DNA from: Treponema sp.
Lineage (GTDB): Bacteria > Spirochaetota > Spirochaetia > Treponematales > Breznakiellaceae
Assembly (NCBI GenBank): GCA_031254385.1
Contig: JAIRUO010000130.1
Span: 1 to 5,602, forward strand
DNA length: 5,602 nt
Reading direction: 5' to 3'
Of the stretch, positions 1-5,602 are shown one piece after another. The translations under genes and the position numbers were made by a program. How positions within the stretch are numbered: the first letter of the stretch is position 1; each line of letters begins with the position of its first letter. The notes under the pieces were generated by a model. The model was not told where the DNA came from. It ran no database searches and saw nothing but the letters and a program-made list of their open reading frames with translations.

Positions 1-169
1 CTTTGAAAGGATAAGAGGAATCGGTAAGGTGCATAATACCCCGATAGCTATCTGTTCGGCTTCGGATGAACAAAAAGATATAACTCATGCGAAAGAGATT
101 GGGGCGGCTGACTTCATAAGGAAACCGTGCAATGATCTGCTTGGCAGGGTACAAAAACTGTTGAAATAA
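1..169 (+). CDS. C-terminal end of a response-regulator receiver (REC) domain protein, 5' partial
   Basis: The frame is open from the window edge (first whole codon at base 2) to TAA at 167-169, giving 55 residues. They match the last half of a REC domain: a beta-4 strand with TPIAICSAS, where Ser replaces the usual switch Thr; the alpha-4 run DITHAKEIGAADF; and the conserved beta-5 Lys-Pro in FIRKPCNDL. The phospho-acceptor Asp and the acidic pocket lie outside the window. The segment aligns without gaps to the REC tail of the chemoreceptor at 517-3087, with 33 of 55 residues identical. The missing upstream part may therefore also be a chemoreceptor, but a stand-alone CheY-like protein or another REC hybrid is equally compatible with what is visible. 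It is on the same strand as the downstream chemoreceptor, 347 bases away. Confidence 0.9.
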   Translation, partial: FERIRGIGKVHNTPIAICSASDEQKDITHAKEIGAADFIRKPCNDLLGRVQKLLK

Positions 170-273
170 ACGATATTAAACAACTTGAAAAACCGAAGCG
201 GCGGTTAAAATCATATTTACTTTTACTTATTGTAATAATTAATAATATTTTAACAAAAATACTCTTAAATTTA

Positions 274-302
274 TTGTACTAAAATTGAATATATGGTAAT
301 AT
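274..302 (+). promoter_or_regulatory. Possible sigma-70-type promoter for the chemoreceptor leader
   Basis: TTGTAC (274-279) is followed after exactly 17 bases by TAATAT (297-302). The match to the consensus hexamers is only partial and the surroundings are so AT-rich that chance matches are expected. Another weak candidate -10 is TATAGA at 347-352. If the first one is used, the mRNA would have a leader of about 200 bases before the chemoreceptor start, including the hairpin at 451-492. Confidence 0.25.
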
Positions 303-413
303 CCTTACTCAAGTATTCTATATGGTTAAAAAATTCTTAACATAATTATAGATTTGTGGCATTCTATTTTAAACATATGTTGTGGAATTTTAACCTTTTA
401 GGAAGGAAATATT

Positions 414-515
414 TTGATAAATAAAGCTCAATCCTGCTTCGGCAACCTTTTTGTTGTAGAAAAAAGCGAAGCTGCCGCTTTTTCCTTAACAATTTTAAAT
501 AAAAGGAGAATCTAA
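414..515 (+). CDS. Possible 33-residue leader peptide upstream of the chemoreceptor
   Basis: A TTG codon at 414-416 lies seven bases after a good ribosome-binding site, AGGAAGG (400-406). The frame stays open for 33 codons and stops with TAA at 513-515, one base before the chemoreceptor ATG at 517. The chemoreceptor ribosome-binding site (AGGAG, 504-508) lies inside its last codons, an arrangement that would allow translational coupling. The peptide would start [19 protein letters not shown] and end in basic residues (NKRRI). It has no recognisable domain, signal peptide or run of one amino acid typical of classical attenuation leaders. The strong hairpin at 461-483 lies inside the frame, so translation would interfere with it. 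The frame is short and the start is not ATG, so it could be chance. Confidence 0.3.
   Translation: MINKAQSCFGNLFVVEKSEAAAFSLTILNKRRI
451..492 (+). terminator. Strong hairpin in the chemoreceptor leader, terminator-like
   Basis: AAAAAGCG (461-468) pairs perfectly with CGCTTTTT (476-483) around the seven-base loop AAGCTGC. TTGTT (451-455) and AACAA (488-492) can add an outer stem. The A-stem/T-stem form resembles a bidirectional rho-independent terminator, because either strand ends in a run of T. On the plus strand it sits 33 bases before the chemoreceptor ATG, so it could terminate or attenuate transcription coming from the upstream gene or from a leader promoter. An upstream segment GCTTCG (436-441) is complementary to CGAAGC (467-472), which overlaps the loop and inner stem and offers a competing structure. 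Confidence 0.5.
504..508 (+). promoter_or_regulatory. Ribosome-binding site of the chemoreceptor
   Basis: AGGAG lies eight bases before the ATG at 517. It fixes that start codon and agrees with the short basic N-terminus followed directly by a membrane segment. Confidence 0.85.
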
Positions 516-516
516 G

Positions 517-3087
517 ATGAAGATCAAAGCCCGACTGAGTATTATAGTAATAGCTATAATGGCGATTGTTGTAGTAATCAATACTATCGTATTGGTGCGC
601 GAGGCTTCAAAAATGGGCCGTAATCTGGCTGGTGAGAGTCTCACCAACCTGACAAGCTCACGCGCCGAATTCTGGAAAGGCCGTGAAGAAGGCTACATGC
701 GGGCGCTGAGTACAATAGCAGGCGTAATGGGGAATTTTGAGTCAGTCACGGTGGAAGAACGGCGGGATATGTACGACGCTATGCTGGCAGGTATGATAGA
801 TGCAGAACCCAATATTGTTGTGCTTTATTCAATTTGGAAGCCAAATGCCATTGACGGCATGGATGCCCGGAATATTGGCCGTGTGGGGTCTTCTCCCACC
901 GGACAGTATGCCATGACCTACTCCAGGGAGACTGGAAGAATACTAAGCCGTGCCAGTACTGATATTGAAGGAACCATGTCTTTCTTAAACGGGCCAAACG
1001 CAAGGAGAAGCAGGGTAGATACCCCAATGGTAAGAAATGTAAACGGAAGGGATACCAACTGTTTTATCATGATGGTTCCCATCATCAATAACCGCAACAA
1101 TGAAATAGTCGGGGGCGTAGGGATGCTCTTGAATACAGCCCTGATACAGCCGGTTCTTGAGAACACGCTGTCAACCAGTGATAGTATTGCCGCAATAGCT
1201 GTATACGCCAACAACGGGTTTATCATGGCGAGCTACCGGCCCGATACGATTGGTAAATTTCTGAACGATGTATCTACAATATATGGTGATCGAAAAGATG
1301 AAGCCAACCAGGCGGTACTTAACGGGAAGAGTTTTAATGGATCAAGTTATGATCCTTCTATTGGAACAGCTGTAGAAATAGCACTGGTTTCTTTTGCTCT
1401 GGGTGATTCAGGACAGACATGGTCGATTATGGTCGCAGAGAAAGAAGCTGTTGTTATGATCCCGATACAAGCTATGACCGTTTTCAGTGTTATTATCGCG
1501 CTAATTTTGATGGCGGCATCTGCCGTAATCATTTACTTTGTTTTACACAATGTTACCAAACCTATAGTTAACGTATCGCTCAACCTCAAGGACATATCCG
1601 AAGGCGAAGGCGATCTGACCAGAACCATCGAAATCAGTTCTAAAGACGAGGTCGGCGATCTGGCCCGCTACTTTAACGAAACTTTGGGAAAAATCAGCGC
1701 GCTTATTAATAGAATTAAAAACAAAGTCAATGCTCTAACAAATACAGGCCATGAACTTAATGTAAATATGGCAAAAACATCAAAAGTGGTAGACCAAATC
1801 GCAGAAAGCGCCGTGGAAATGAAAAAGGTAAAAAGCAAACAGGAGCAGAGCGCATCCGAGGCTGACAAAGCGGTAAAAAATATTCAAACCAGCATTGATA
1901 ACCTGCATAAGATGGTAGAAGAACAGTCCAGCAGCGTTGAAACATCATCTTCCGCCATCGAGGAAATGATTGCCAACATCCATTCGGTAACCAAAACACT
2001 GATAGCAAACACCAGGAATGTTGATGAACTGTCCGAGGCTTCTGAAAATGGCAAAGCCGGGGTTCAGACGGTTGCGGAAAAAATACAGGAAATCGCCAAA
2101 GATTCCGAGGGGCTTTTGGAAATCAACTCGGTAATGAAAAGTATTTCAAGCCAGACGAACCTCTTGTCGATGAATGCGGCTATTGAAGCTGCCCATGCGG
2201 GAGAAGCAGGGAAAGGCTTTGCAGTAGTTGCCGATGAAATCCGCAAGCTCGCCGAATCCTCGGCGGTACAGTCGAAAACGACCACAAGCATGCTGAAAAA
2301 GATAAAGGGCTCAATAGACAGCATTACAATGTTTTCCAACGATGTACTTTCCCGCTTTGGGGTTATTGATACAGGCGTGAAAACAGTTTCTCAGCACGAA
2401 CTAAATATCCGCAGCGCGATGGAAGAACAGGAAGTCGGAGGGCAGCAGCTTTTAAAATCAATAGAACGCCTGAAAGAATTAAGCGTATCTGTCGAGAAGG
2501 GCTCGGAAGATATGAGGAAGATAGGCGGCGTTCTTATCACGCAGACGAATGAATTAATCAAGAACAGCAACGCCGCTATCAACGGTCTGAACGACGTATT
2601 AAACGGCGCAATGCAGCAGATACAAATTGCGGTAACTCAGGTAGACGAAATGAGCACCGAAAATTCCCGTAACTTCGAAGATCTTAAAGTAGAAACAGAT
2701 AAATTCAAGGTATCCACCGGCAATGAAAAGAAAAAAATCCTTTTGGTTGATGACGATGAAATCCACCTTGAGATGTCAAGGGGCATTCTGGGAGATGAGT
2801 ATGAAGTTATCACTGTTAAATCGGGGAAAGAAGCGCTGCAGTTGTTCTATCAGGGACTTGTCCCAAATTTGATTTTGCTGGACTTGGTAATGCCTGAAAT
2901 GGACGGATGGGGCGCCCATGAGAGTATAAGAGGTATCAGCAAACTGCATAATGTCCCGATAGCATTCTGTACGTCTTCGACTGATCCAAAGGATATAGCC
3001 CATGCGAATAAAGTTGGAGCGGTTGACTACATAAAGAAACCTTGCAATGATCTGAATAACAGGGTGAAAAAACTGGTAAAGGCGTAA
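517..3087 (+). CDS. Methyl-accepting chemotaxis protein with dCache sensor, HAMP and C-terminal REC domain
   Basis: This is a transmembrane chemoreceptor that senses a small molecule outside the inner membrane and controls the CheA kinase. Domain order: first membrane helix (about residues 7-27); a periplasmic sensor of about 280 residues that resembles dCache_1 (30-310, with YSIWKPN and [14 protein letters not shown]); second membrane helix (about 315-344); HAMP (345-397, with conserved Pro349 and DEVGDL); and a long cytoplasmic coiled coil. The signalling-hairpin tip lies in [20 protein letters not shown] (546-565), with [14 protein letters not shown] following. The helix around [17 protein letters not shown] (468-484) looks like a methylation helix. 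After a linker, a full REC domain (738-856) carries the acidic pocket Asp745-747, phospho-acceptor Asp789, switch Thr819 and Lys841, so it should be phosphorylatable. No CheR-tethering pentapeptide (NWETF type) is present. The ligand cannot be told from sequence. Receptor-REC fusions are uncommon; the REC may act as a phosphate sink or feedback input, which is inference. Confidence 0.97.
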   Translation: MKIKARLSIIVIAIMAIVVVINTIVLVREASKMGRNLAGESLTNLTSSRAEFWKGREEGYMRALSTIAGVMGNFESVTVEERRDMYDAMLAGMIDAEPNIVVLYSIWKPNAIDGMDARNIGRVGSSPTGQYAMTYSRETGRILSRASTDIEGTMSFLNGPNARRSRVDTPMVRNVNGRDTNCFIMMVPIINNRNNEIVGGVGMLLNTALIQPVLENTLSTSDSIAAIAVYANNGFIMASYRPDTIGKFLNDVSTIYGDRKDEANQAVLNGKSFNGSSYDPSIGTAVEIALVSFALGDSGQTWSIMVAEKEAVVMIPIQAMTVFSVIIALILMAASAVIIYFVLHNVTKPIVNVSLNLKDISEGEGDLTRTIEISSKDEVGDLARYFNETLGKISALINRIKNKVNALTNTGHELNVNMAKTSKVVDQIAESAVEMKKVKSKQEQSASEADKAVKNIQTSIDNLHKMVEEQSSSVETSSSAIEEMIANIHSVTKTLIANTRNVDELSEASENGKAGVQTVAEKIQEIAKDSEGLLEINSVMKSISSQTNLLSMNAAIEAAHAGEAGKGFAVVADEIRKLAESSAVQSKTTTSMLKKIKGSIDSITMFSNDVLSRFGVIDTGVKTVSQHELNIRSAMEEQEVGGQQLLKSIERLKELSVSVEKGSEDMRKIGGVLITQTNELIKNSNAAINGLNDVLNGAMQQIQIAVTQVDEMSTENSRNFEDLKVETDKFKVSTGNEKKKILLVDDDEIHLEMSRGILGDEYEVITVKSGKEALQLFYQGLVPNLILLDLVMPEMDGWGAHESIRGISKLHNVPIAFCTSSTDPKDIAHANKVGAVDYIKKPCNDLNNRVKKLVKA
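2728..3084 (+). other. REC domain fused to the chemoreceptor C-terminus
   Basis: Residues 738-856 form a complete receiver fold: [10 protein letters not shown] strand 1 with the metal-binding Asp pair, [13 protein letters not shown] with the acceptor Asp789 (codon 2881-2883), PIAFCTSS with Thr819, and YIKKP with Lys841 (codon 3037-3039). All the key residues are present. The last 55 residues align with the REC fragment at the left edge of the window, including the unusual shared HN.PIA.C, AHA/THA and KPCNDL wording, so the two domains arose from a common recent ancestor. Confidence 0.95.
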
Positions 3088-3090
3088 CGC

Positions 3091-4164
3091 TTACTTAAAC
3101 TGCAATGTCCATCTGATGCCAGTTGATAAACGCAATCCGGCTGAGATATCGGCATTTAAGTTAGAGTTTGAATTTTCGCTAAAATACGACTGCCACGCCG
3201 CTTCAATATATGGAGCGAATTCCCCTTTTGATGTTTTTAAAATGAGGGGCGCCGCTGTCAGACCGATTGTGCCAAGCCAGCTTGTTCCTCCTGAATAATA
3301 CCGATCGCCTTCTTCGGTAGAAAGGGAAGTATCTCCTATGCTTAACACAGGACCGGCAAAGATTCTAAATTTGTCATTTGGTCCCAGGGACAATGTCAAT
3401 GGCAGGCGAAAAACTCCAAGCGCTCTGTCGTATTCCGGCCTTAATTCAAGACCGAAGATCATTCGCGGCACAAAATCGGCGGCAAGACGAAATTGAGAGG
3501 TAAACCCTCTTAATAAATTTTCTTCTTTTAAAAAACCACTCCATGTTGGCGCAAACGCCGCTCCGAATAAGAAGCGGTTACTGCTTTTTGAAGATTTTTC
3601 AGGTGAAAGATTGTTTTCCGTACTGTTCCGACTGGTTTGCGGATTTGCCTCAGGAAAAGCGCGTCCTGCGCCGGCAAAAGTCCGTGACCATGATCCTTCA
3701 TCAAGAGTTGTATAAATTACCCCCGTCCTTGAACCTGTGGACGCAGAGTGAATAAAACGGCGGCCGCCAAGATACAGCGCAACATGTGTTATACTGTTAG
3801 ACTTGCCTGTTCTAAAAAATAAAAAATCCCCCGGCTGCGCTTTTTCAAAAGAAATTTTCTCGACCCATGAATAAAGCCCCGAAGCTGACCGCGGCAGGCT
3901 AACTCCCAGCGCGTCCTTAAAACTAAGATAAATAAGCCCAGAACAATCCAACCCTTTAGGAGTAATTCCCCCGTATCTATAGGGAGTATTTTCGTATTTT
4001 ACAGCCGCATTAATTACCCTGTTACGGGCATCAAGAAAAGCGCGATCCTTTTCTTCCTGTGATACTGAAATTTCGGGAGCAAGCAAAAATCCTGTTTCAA
4101 GAGGGGCCGCAACAAGAAAGCCGCAGGCAAAAAACATCAGCATGGAAGAAAAGAGAAATCTCAT
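3091..4164 (-). CDS. Exported NlpC/P60 cysteine peptidase with C-terminal beta-barrel-like domain
   Basis: The N-terminus (residues 1-20, MRFLFSS then a hydrophobic run ending VAA) is a signal peptide. Cys14 is not in a convincing lipobox. The NlpC/P60 domain spans about residues 45-170: YRYGG and GLDCSGL with nucleophile Cys74, PRSASGLYSW, PGDFLFF, ITHVALYLG with His127, and FIHS with His139. The catalytic triad therefore looks complete, and the family cleaves peptide bonds in peptidoglycan stems. A Ser/Asn/Glu-rich linker (171-196) follows. Residues 197-357 then show alternating hydrophobic and polar residues, glycine turns and a C-terminal WTLQFK, suggesting roughly eight beta strands of an outer-membrane barrel. 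The barrel is inferred from pattern alone. A lone NlpC/P60 protein would be about half this length. The gene converges on the chemoreceptor, with three bases between the stops. It lies 64 bases downstream of the Rpn gene on the same strand. No Shine-Dalgarno sequence is visible before the ATG, so the start is less sure; Met8 is an alternative. Confidence 0.9.
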   Translation of the reverse strand: MRFLFSSMLMFFACGFLVAAPLETGFLLAPEISVSQEEKDRAFLDARNRVINAAVKYENTPYRYGGITPKGLDCSGLIYLSFKDALGVSLPRSASGLYSWVEKISFEKAQPGDFLFFRTGKSNSITHVALYLGGRRFIHSASTGSRTGVIYTTLDEGSWSRTFAGAGRAFPEANPQTSRNSTENNLSPEKSSKSSNRFLFGAAFAPTWSGFLKEENLLRGFTSQFRLAADFVPRMIFGLELRPEYDRALGVFRLPLTLSLGPNDKFRIFAGPVLSIGDTSLSTEEGDRYYSGGTSWLGTIGLTAAPLILKTSKGEFAPYIEAAWQSYFSENSNSNLNADISAGLRLSTGIRWTLQFK

Positions 4165-4170
4165 ATTAGT

Positions 4171-4206
4171 AATATATCGGTATATTTACCGCAAAACTTG
4201 TTTCAA
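4171..4206 (-). promoter_or_regulatory. Possible promoter and small palindrome before the NlpC/P60 gene
   Basis: Reading the minus strand, TTGAAA (4206-4201) and TATACC (4184-4179) are 16 bases apart and could be -35 and -10 boxes. A second possible -10, TATATT (4176-4171), sits only six bases before the ATG. The palindrome CGGTA-4-base loop-TACCG (4178-4191) overlaps both and could be an operator or an mRNA hairpin. There is no ribosome-binding site in this stretch. All of these are weak, short matches in AT-rich DNA. Confidence 0.25.
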
Positions 4207-4213
4207 GAGAAAC
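4200..4213 (-). terminator. Weak hairpin after the Rpn gene
   Basis: On the minus strand GTTTC and GAAAC pair around a four-base loop, followed shortly by a run of only four T. It is 16 bases past the Rpn stop codon and could be a weak terminator separating the Rpn gene from the peptidase gene. The stem is only five pairs and mostly A-T, so the evidence is thin. Confidence 0.2.
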
Positions 4214-4228
4214 ACTGTAAATCTGAAA

Positions 4229-5116
4229 TTATTCCCCACGAAGACTCTCAATAACGGTCATATCAAGACCGGTGATTTCCTGAATGGTGTCAATAGGGAT
4301 TCCTTTTGCCAAGGCGTTACGTGCGGTAGTTAATAAAGCTCCTTCAATACCTTCCGCCTTTCCTTTTTCAAGCCCATCCTCAAAAGCTTCTTCCCGAACA
4401 ACTTCCAATTCTACATTATGGTCATATTCTGTTAACAACATATTGAATACCTCCGAGCTATGTGTTTTAAAGAAACCTTTTAAGATATCATTATCTATAC
4501 AGTATTTTATAGCGGATTTCACAGCTTCATCAAGTAAAATATTTTGCTCCTGATATTTACGAATCTTATCTATGAAAAAACTGTAATTATAAAGGATACC
4601 GCATTTTTTCAATATTTCTGTGTTATGCCCCTGGTTTATGTTATATATCTGTACAACAAGATCCATAGGGAAGCAGGCGTCTTCTATCAGCCTCAAATTT
4701 TCAACATTCTTAAATGCTTCAGAAAGGCGTAACTCTTTATAGTCTGGAAAAGGTTCGCTGCCGTTGTACAAAACAATGAACTCAGGGCTTGGGATTTTCT
4801 CAAGTTTTACTTGATACATTTTTCTATAATCGATAATTTTTTCGTAAACTCGTGCAATATACAGCAGCAAACGAAGCGGCATATTGTTGTTCACAGTTGA
4901 TTGGTGCTCAATCAGTACAACAAGACGGTTGTCAATAGTGAACGAAATATCGTTAATCTGTTTTTTTATCAGAACATCAGAAAGAGTATTTATATTGATG
5001 GGTATATCAGGCGGCAGATTAACACCTTCAATTGCAGAATACAACTCTCTTAAAACATCGGGATTGCTAAAAAGGAGTGAAAAAATACTGTCCTTAAACT
5101 GTTTGTTTACGTTCAT
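4229..5116 (-). CDS. Rpn/YhgA-family PD-(D/E)XK nuclease (recombination-promoting nuclease, putative transposase)
   Basis: The 295-residue protein has the normal length of the Rpn family, whose characterised E. coli members are DNA endonucleases that promote RecA-independent recombination. The N-terminal part (about 5-250) shows the family layout: FKDSIFSLLFSNPDVLRELYSA, then the nuclease core NDISFTIDN with Asp56, and LVVLIEHQST with Glu70 and Gln72, followed by NNNMPLRLLLYIARVYEK. Asp56, Glu70 and Gln72 are the expected metal-site residues, so it appears catalytically intact. The C-terminus has a Glu/Lys/Gly-rich helix (243-258) and the closing GIPIDTIQEITGLDMTVIESL, common in this family. 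The ATG is supported by GGAG (5128-5125) eight bases upstream. GC is low: 35 of 120 bases at 4441-4560, against 28 of 60 in the neighbouring peptidase (3541-3600). That fits accessory or transferred DNA. No transposon ends were found around it. Its physiological role in spirochaetes is unknown. Confidence 0.93.
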   Translation of the reverse strand: MNVNKQFKDSIFSLLFSNPDVLRELYSAIEGVNLPPDIPININTLSDVLIKKQINDISFTIDNRLVVLIEHQSTVNNNMPLRLLLYIARVYEKIIDYRKMYQVKLEKIPSPEFIVLYNGSEPFPDYKELRLSEAFKNVENLRLIEDACFPMDLVVQIYNINQGHNTEILKKCGILYNYSFFIDKIRKYQEQNILLDEAVKSAIKYCIDNDILKGFFKTHSSEVFNMLLTEYDHNVELEVVREEAFEDGLEKGKAEGIEGALLTTARNALAKGIPIDTIQEITGLDMTVIESLRGE

Positions 5117-5268
5117 CTTCGGCTCTCCAAAAAAAGAAATAGATAACCTGTAAAAAGTTATACTTCTTTATGGGTACGAAAGTGTGCGGTTACTTTATCG
5201 AAATTAGAAAATTTAATTAAAATTAAATTGATTGTTTTTATTAACAAGATAATGTAAAATCAGCATAA
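5117..5268. other. AT-rich gap between the PHP gene and the Rpn gene
   Basis: This stretch holds no ORF of note. It must contain the end of the PHP transcript and the Rpn promoter, but no clear -35/-10 pair stands out. TATAAC on the minus strand (5163-5158) is a possible -10 without a good -35. The Rpn ribosome-binding site is at 5125-5128. Confidence 0.6.
5210..5229. repeat. AT-only inverted repeat upstream of the Rpn gene
   Basis: AATTTAAT (5210-5217) and ATTAAATT (5222-5229) are perfect eight-base inverted arms around a four-base spacer. A second short inverted pair, TTGTT (5232-5236) with AACAA (5243-5247), follows directly. Both lie between the PHP stop and the Rpn start. They may be a weak terminator or a protein-binding site, or simply a product of the very AT-rich sequence. 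Confidence 0.35.
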
Positions 5269-5602
5269 TTATTTTTTCGGCCTTTTCGCAAGAGCCTGTT
5301 TGAAAACTTCCATAACCGCTTCGGTTCCGTTTCCGCCGGGAAGCAATTCCTCTTCGGTGACATCAATTTCAAAAGGACGCCGCCCTACATGTTCGGGATA
5401 ATGCGCGTCCGACGAAGTTGTAAGGGGATAACCCATTGTGTCCAGAGGTAAACCATTGCTGACAGGCGGAAGACGGACGCACTCAAGGGCTGACCATGGA
5501 CCTTTTACAATAATTCCAAGCTGACTGACCATGGAAAAAGCGAGGCGGTCTACATGGGCGGGGATTACAATGCCGCCATACTTACTCACCTTTTCACCAA
5601 TA
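5269..5602 (-). CDS. PHP-domain metal-dependent phosphoesterase-like protein, 5' partial (C-terminal part)
   Basis: The frame is open from the right edge (first whole codon 5601-5599) to TAA at 5271-5269, giving 110 residues. A GTG at 5589-5587 is in frame but is internal: the reading frame continues upstream as IGEKVSKYGG, which fits the normal domain. Two PHP metal-site motifs are visible: GGIVIPAHVDR, with its His, and TSSDAHYPEHVG, with the Asp-x-His pair. The N-terminal HxH motif and glutamate lie outside the window. PHP proteins are metal-dependent phosphoesterases, including polymerase-associated exonucleases and histidinol phosphatases. The PAHVDR...SQLG...TSSDAHYPEHVG wording resembles, from memory, PHP proteins encoded beside [FeFe]-hydrogenase and NuoE-like genes in anaerobes. 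That neighbourhood cannot be checked here. The C-terminus is basic (LAKRPKK). Confidence 0.88.
   Translation of the reverse strand, partial: IGEKVSKYGGIVIPAHVDRLAFSMVSQLGIIVKGPWSALECVRLPPVSNGLPLDTMGYPLTTSSDAHYPEHVGRRPFEIDVTEEELLPGGNGTEAVMEVFKQALAKRPKK

Larger units (their letters stand above)
170..516 (+). other. AT-rich intergenic spacer and leader of the chemoreceptor gene
   Basis: This spacer separates the upstream REC gene from the chemoreceptor. Bases 207-400 are very AT-rich and hold no convincing ORF. A small inverted repeat just after the upstream stop (AACCG 191-195 with CGGTT 202-206) has no following T run, so it is a poor terminator. The second half holds a possible promoter, a possible leader ORF and a strong hairpin, listed separately. 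No tRNA-like or recognisable riboswitch sequence was found by eye; in particular, the conserved cores of the c-di-GMP-I class were not seen. Confidence 0.7.

Noticed and set aside
191..206. Terminator after the upstream REC gene
   Set aside because: The stem is only five pairs and is followed by AAAATC, not a T run, so it does not meet the form of an intrinsic terminator.
290..341. Imperfect direct repeat TATATGGTAA / TATATGGTTAA in the receptor leader
   Set aside because: Only about ten bases match, in very AT-rich DNA with no third copy, so chance is a sufficient explanation.
779..3003. Several minus-strand frames of 60-100 codons inside the chemoreceptor
   Set aside because: They are overlapped completely by a strongly supported gene, have no recognisable domains or ribosome-binding sites, and look like antisense shadows of its codons.
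4171..4181. A flagellar sigma-28-like -10 (ACCGATAT on the minus strand) before the peptidase gene
   Set aside because: It matches part of GCCGATAA, but no TAAA lies at the required distance of about 15 bases upstream, and it overlaps the palindrome that explains the sequence.
5269..5589. A complete 106-residue gene starting at the GTG at 5589
   Set aside because: The reading frame stays open to the window edge and the visible part covers only the last PHP motifs, so this GTG is internal to a longer gene.

Overview
The window looks like chromosomal DNA of a spirochaete, most likely a Treponema-type host-associated species. This is inferred from the protein styles: a long dCache chemoreceptor with a typical spirochaete-like signalling hairpin, an Rpn/YhgA-type nuclease with the EHQST...NNNMPLR signature, and a Gram-negative-type secreted protein with a probable outer-membrane barrel. 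No rRNA or other phylogenetic marker is present, so the assignment is tentative. GC is moderate in the chemoreceptor and clearly lower in the Rpn gene and the intergenic stretches.

Left part, plus strand. The window opens inside the last 55 codons of a response-regulator receiver (REC) domain (1-169). A 347-base AT-rich spacer follows (170-516). It contains a possible promoter, a strong A-stem/T-stem hairpin and a possible 33-codon leader ORF that ends one base before the next start codon. Then comes an 856-residue methyl-accepting chemotaxis protein (517-3087) carrying its own C-terminal REC domain. The two REC tails are close paralogues (33 of 55 residues identical by hand alignment), so the locus may be a tandem set of chemoreceptor-REC hybrids or a duplication of that module.

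Right part, minus strand. The chemoreceptor converges on a 357-residue exported NlpC/P60 cysteine peptidase (3091-4164), with only three bases between the two stop codons. The peptidase has an unusual C-terminal beta-rich extension that looks like a small outer-membrane barrel. Upstream of it, after a 64-base gap, is an Rpn-family PD-(D/E)XK nuclease (4229-5116) with intact-looking catalytic residues and a lower GC content. After a 152-base AT-rich gap, the window ends inside the C-terminal part of a PHP-domain metal-dependent phosphoesterase-like protein (5269-5602).

The genes do not form one obvious pathway. The plus-strand genes belong to chemotaxis and two-component signalling. The peptidase acts on the cell envelope, the Rpn gene is probably accessory DNA, and the PHP gene is probably the end of a separate minus-strand unit. 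The points most worth attention are the receptor-REC fusion with its paralogous upstream neighbour, the structured leader in front of the receptor, and the peptidase-barrel fusion.
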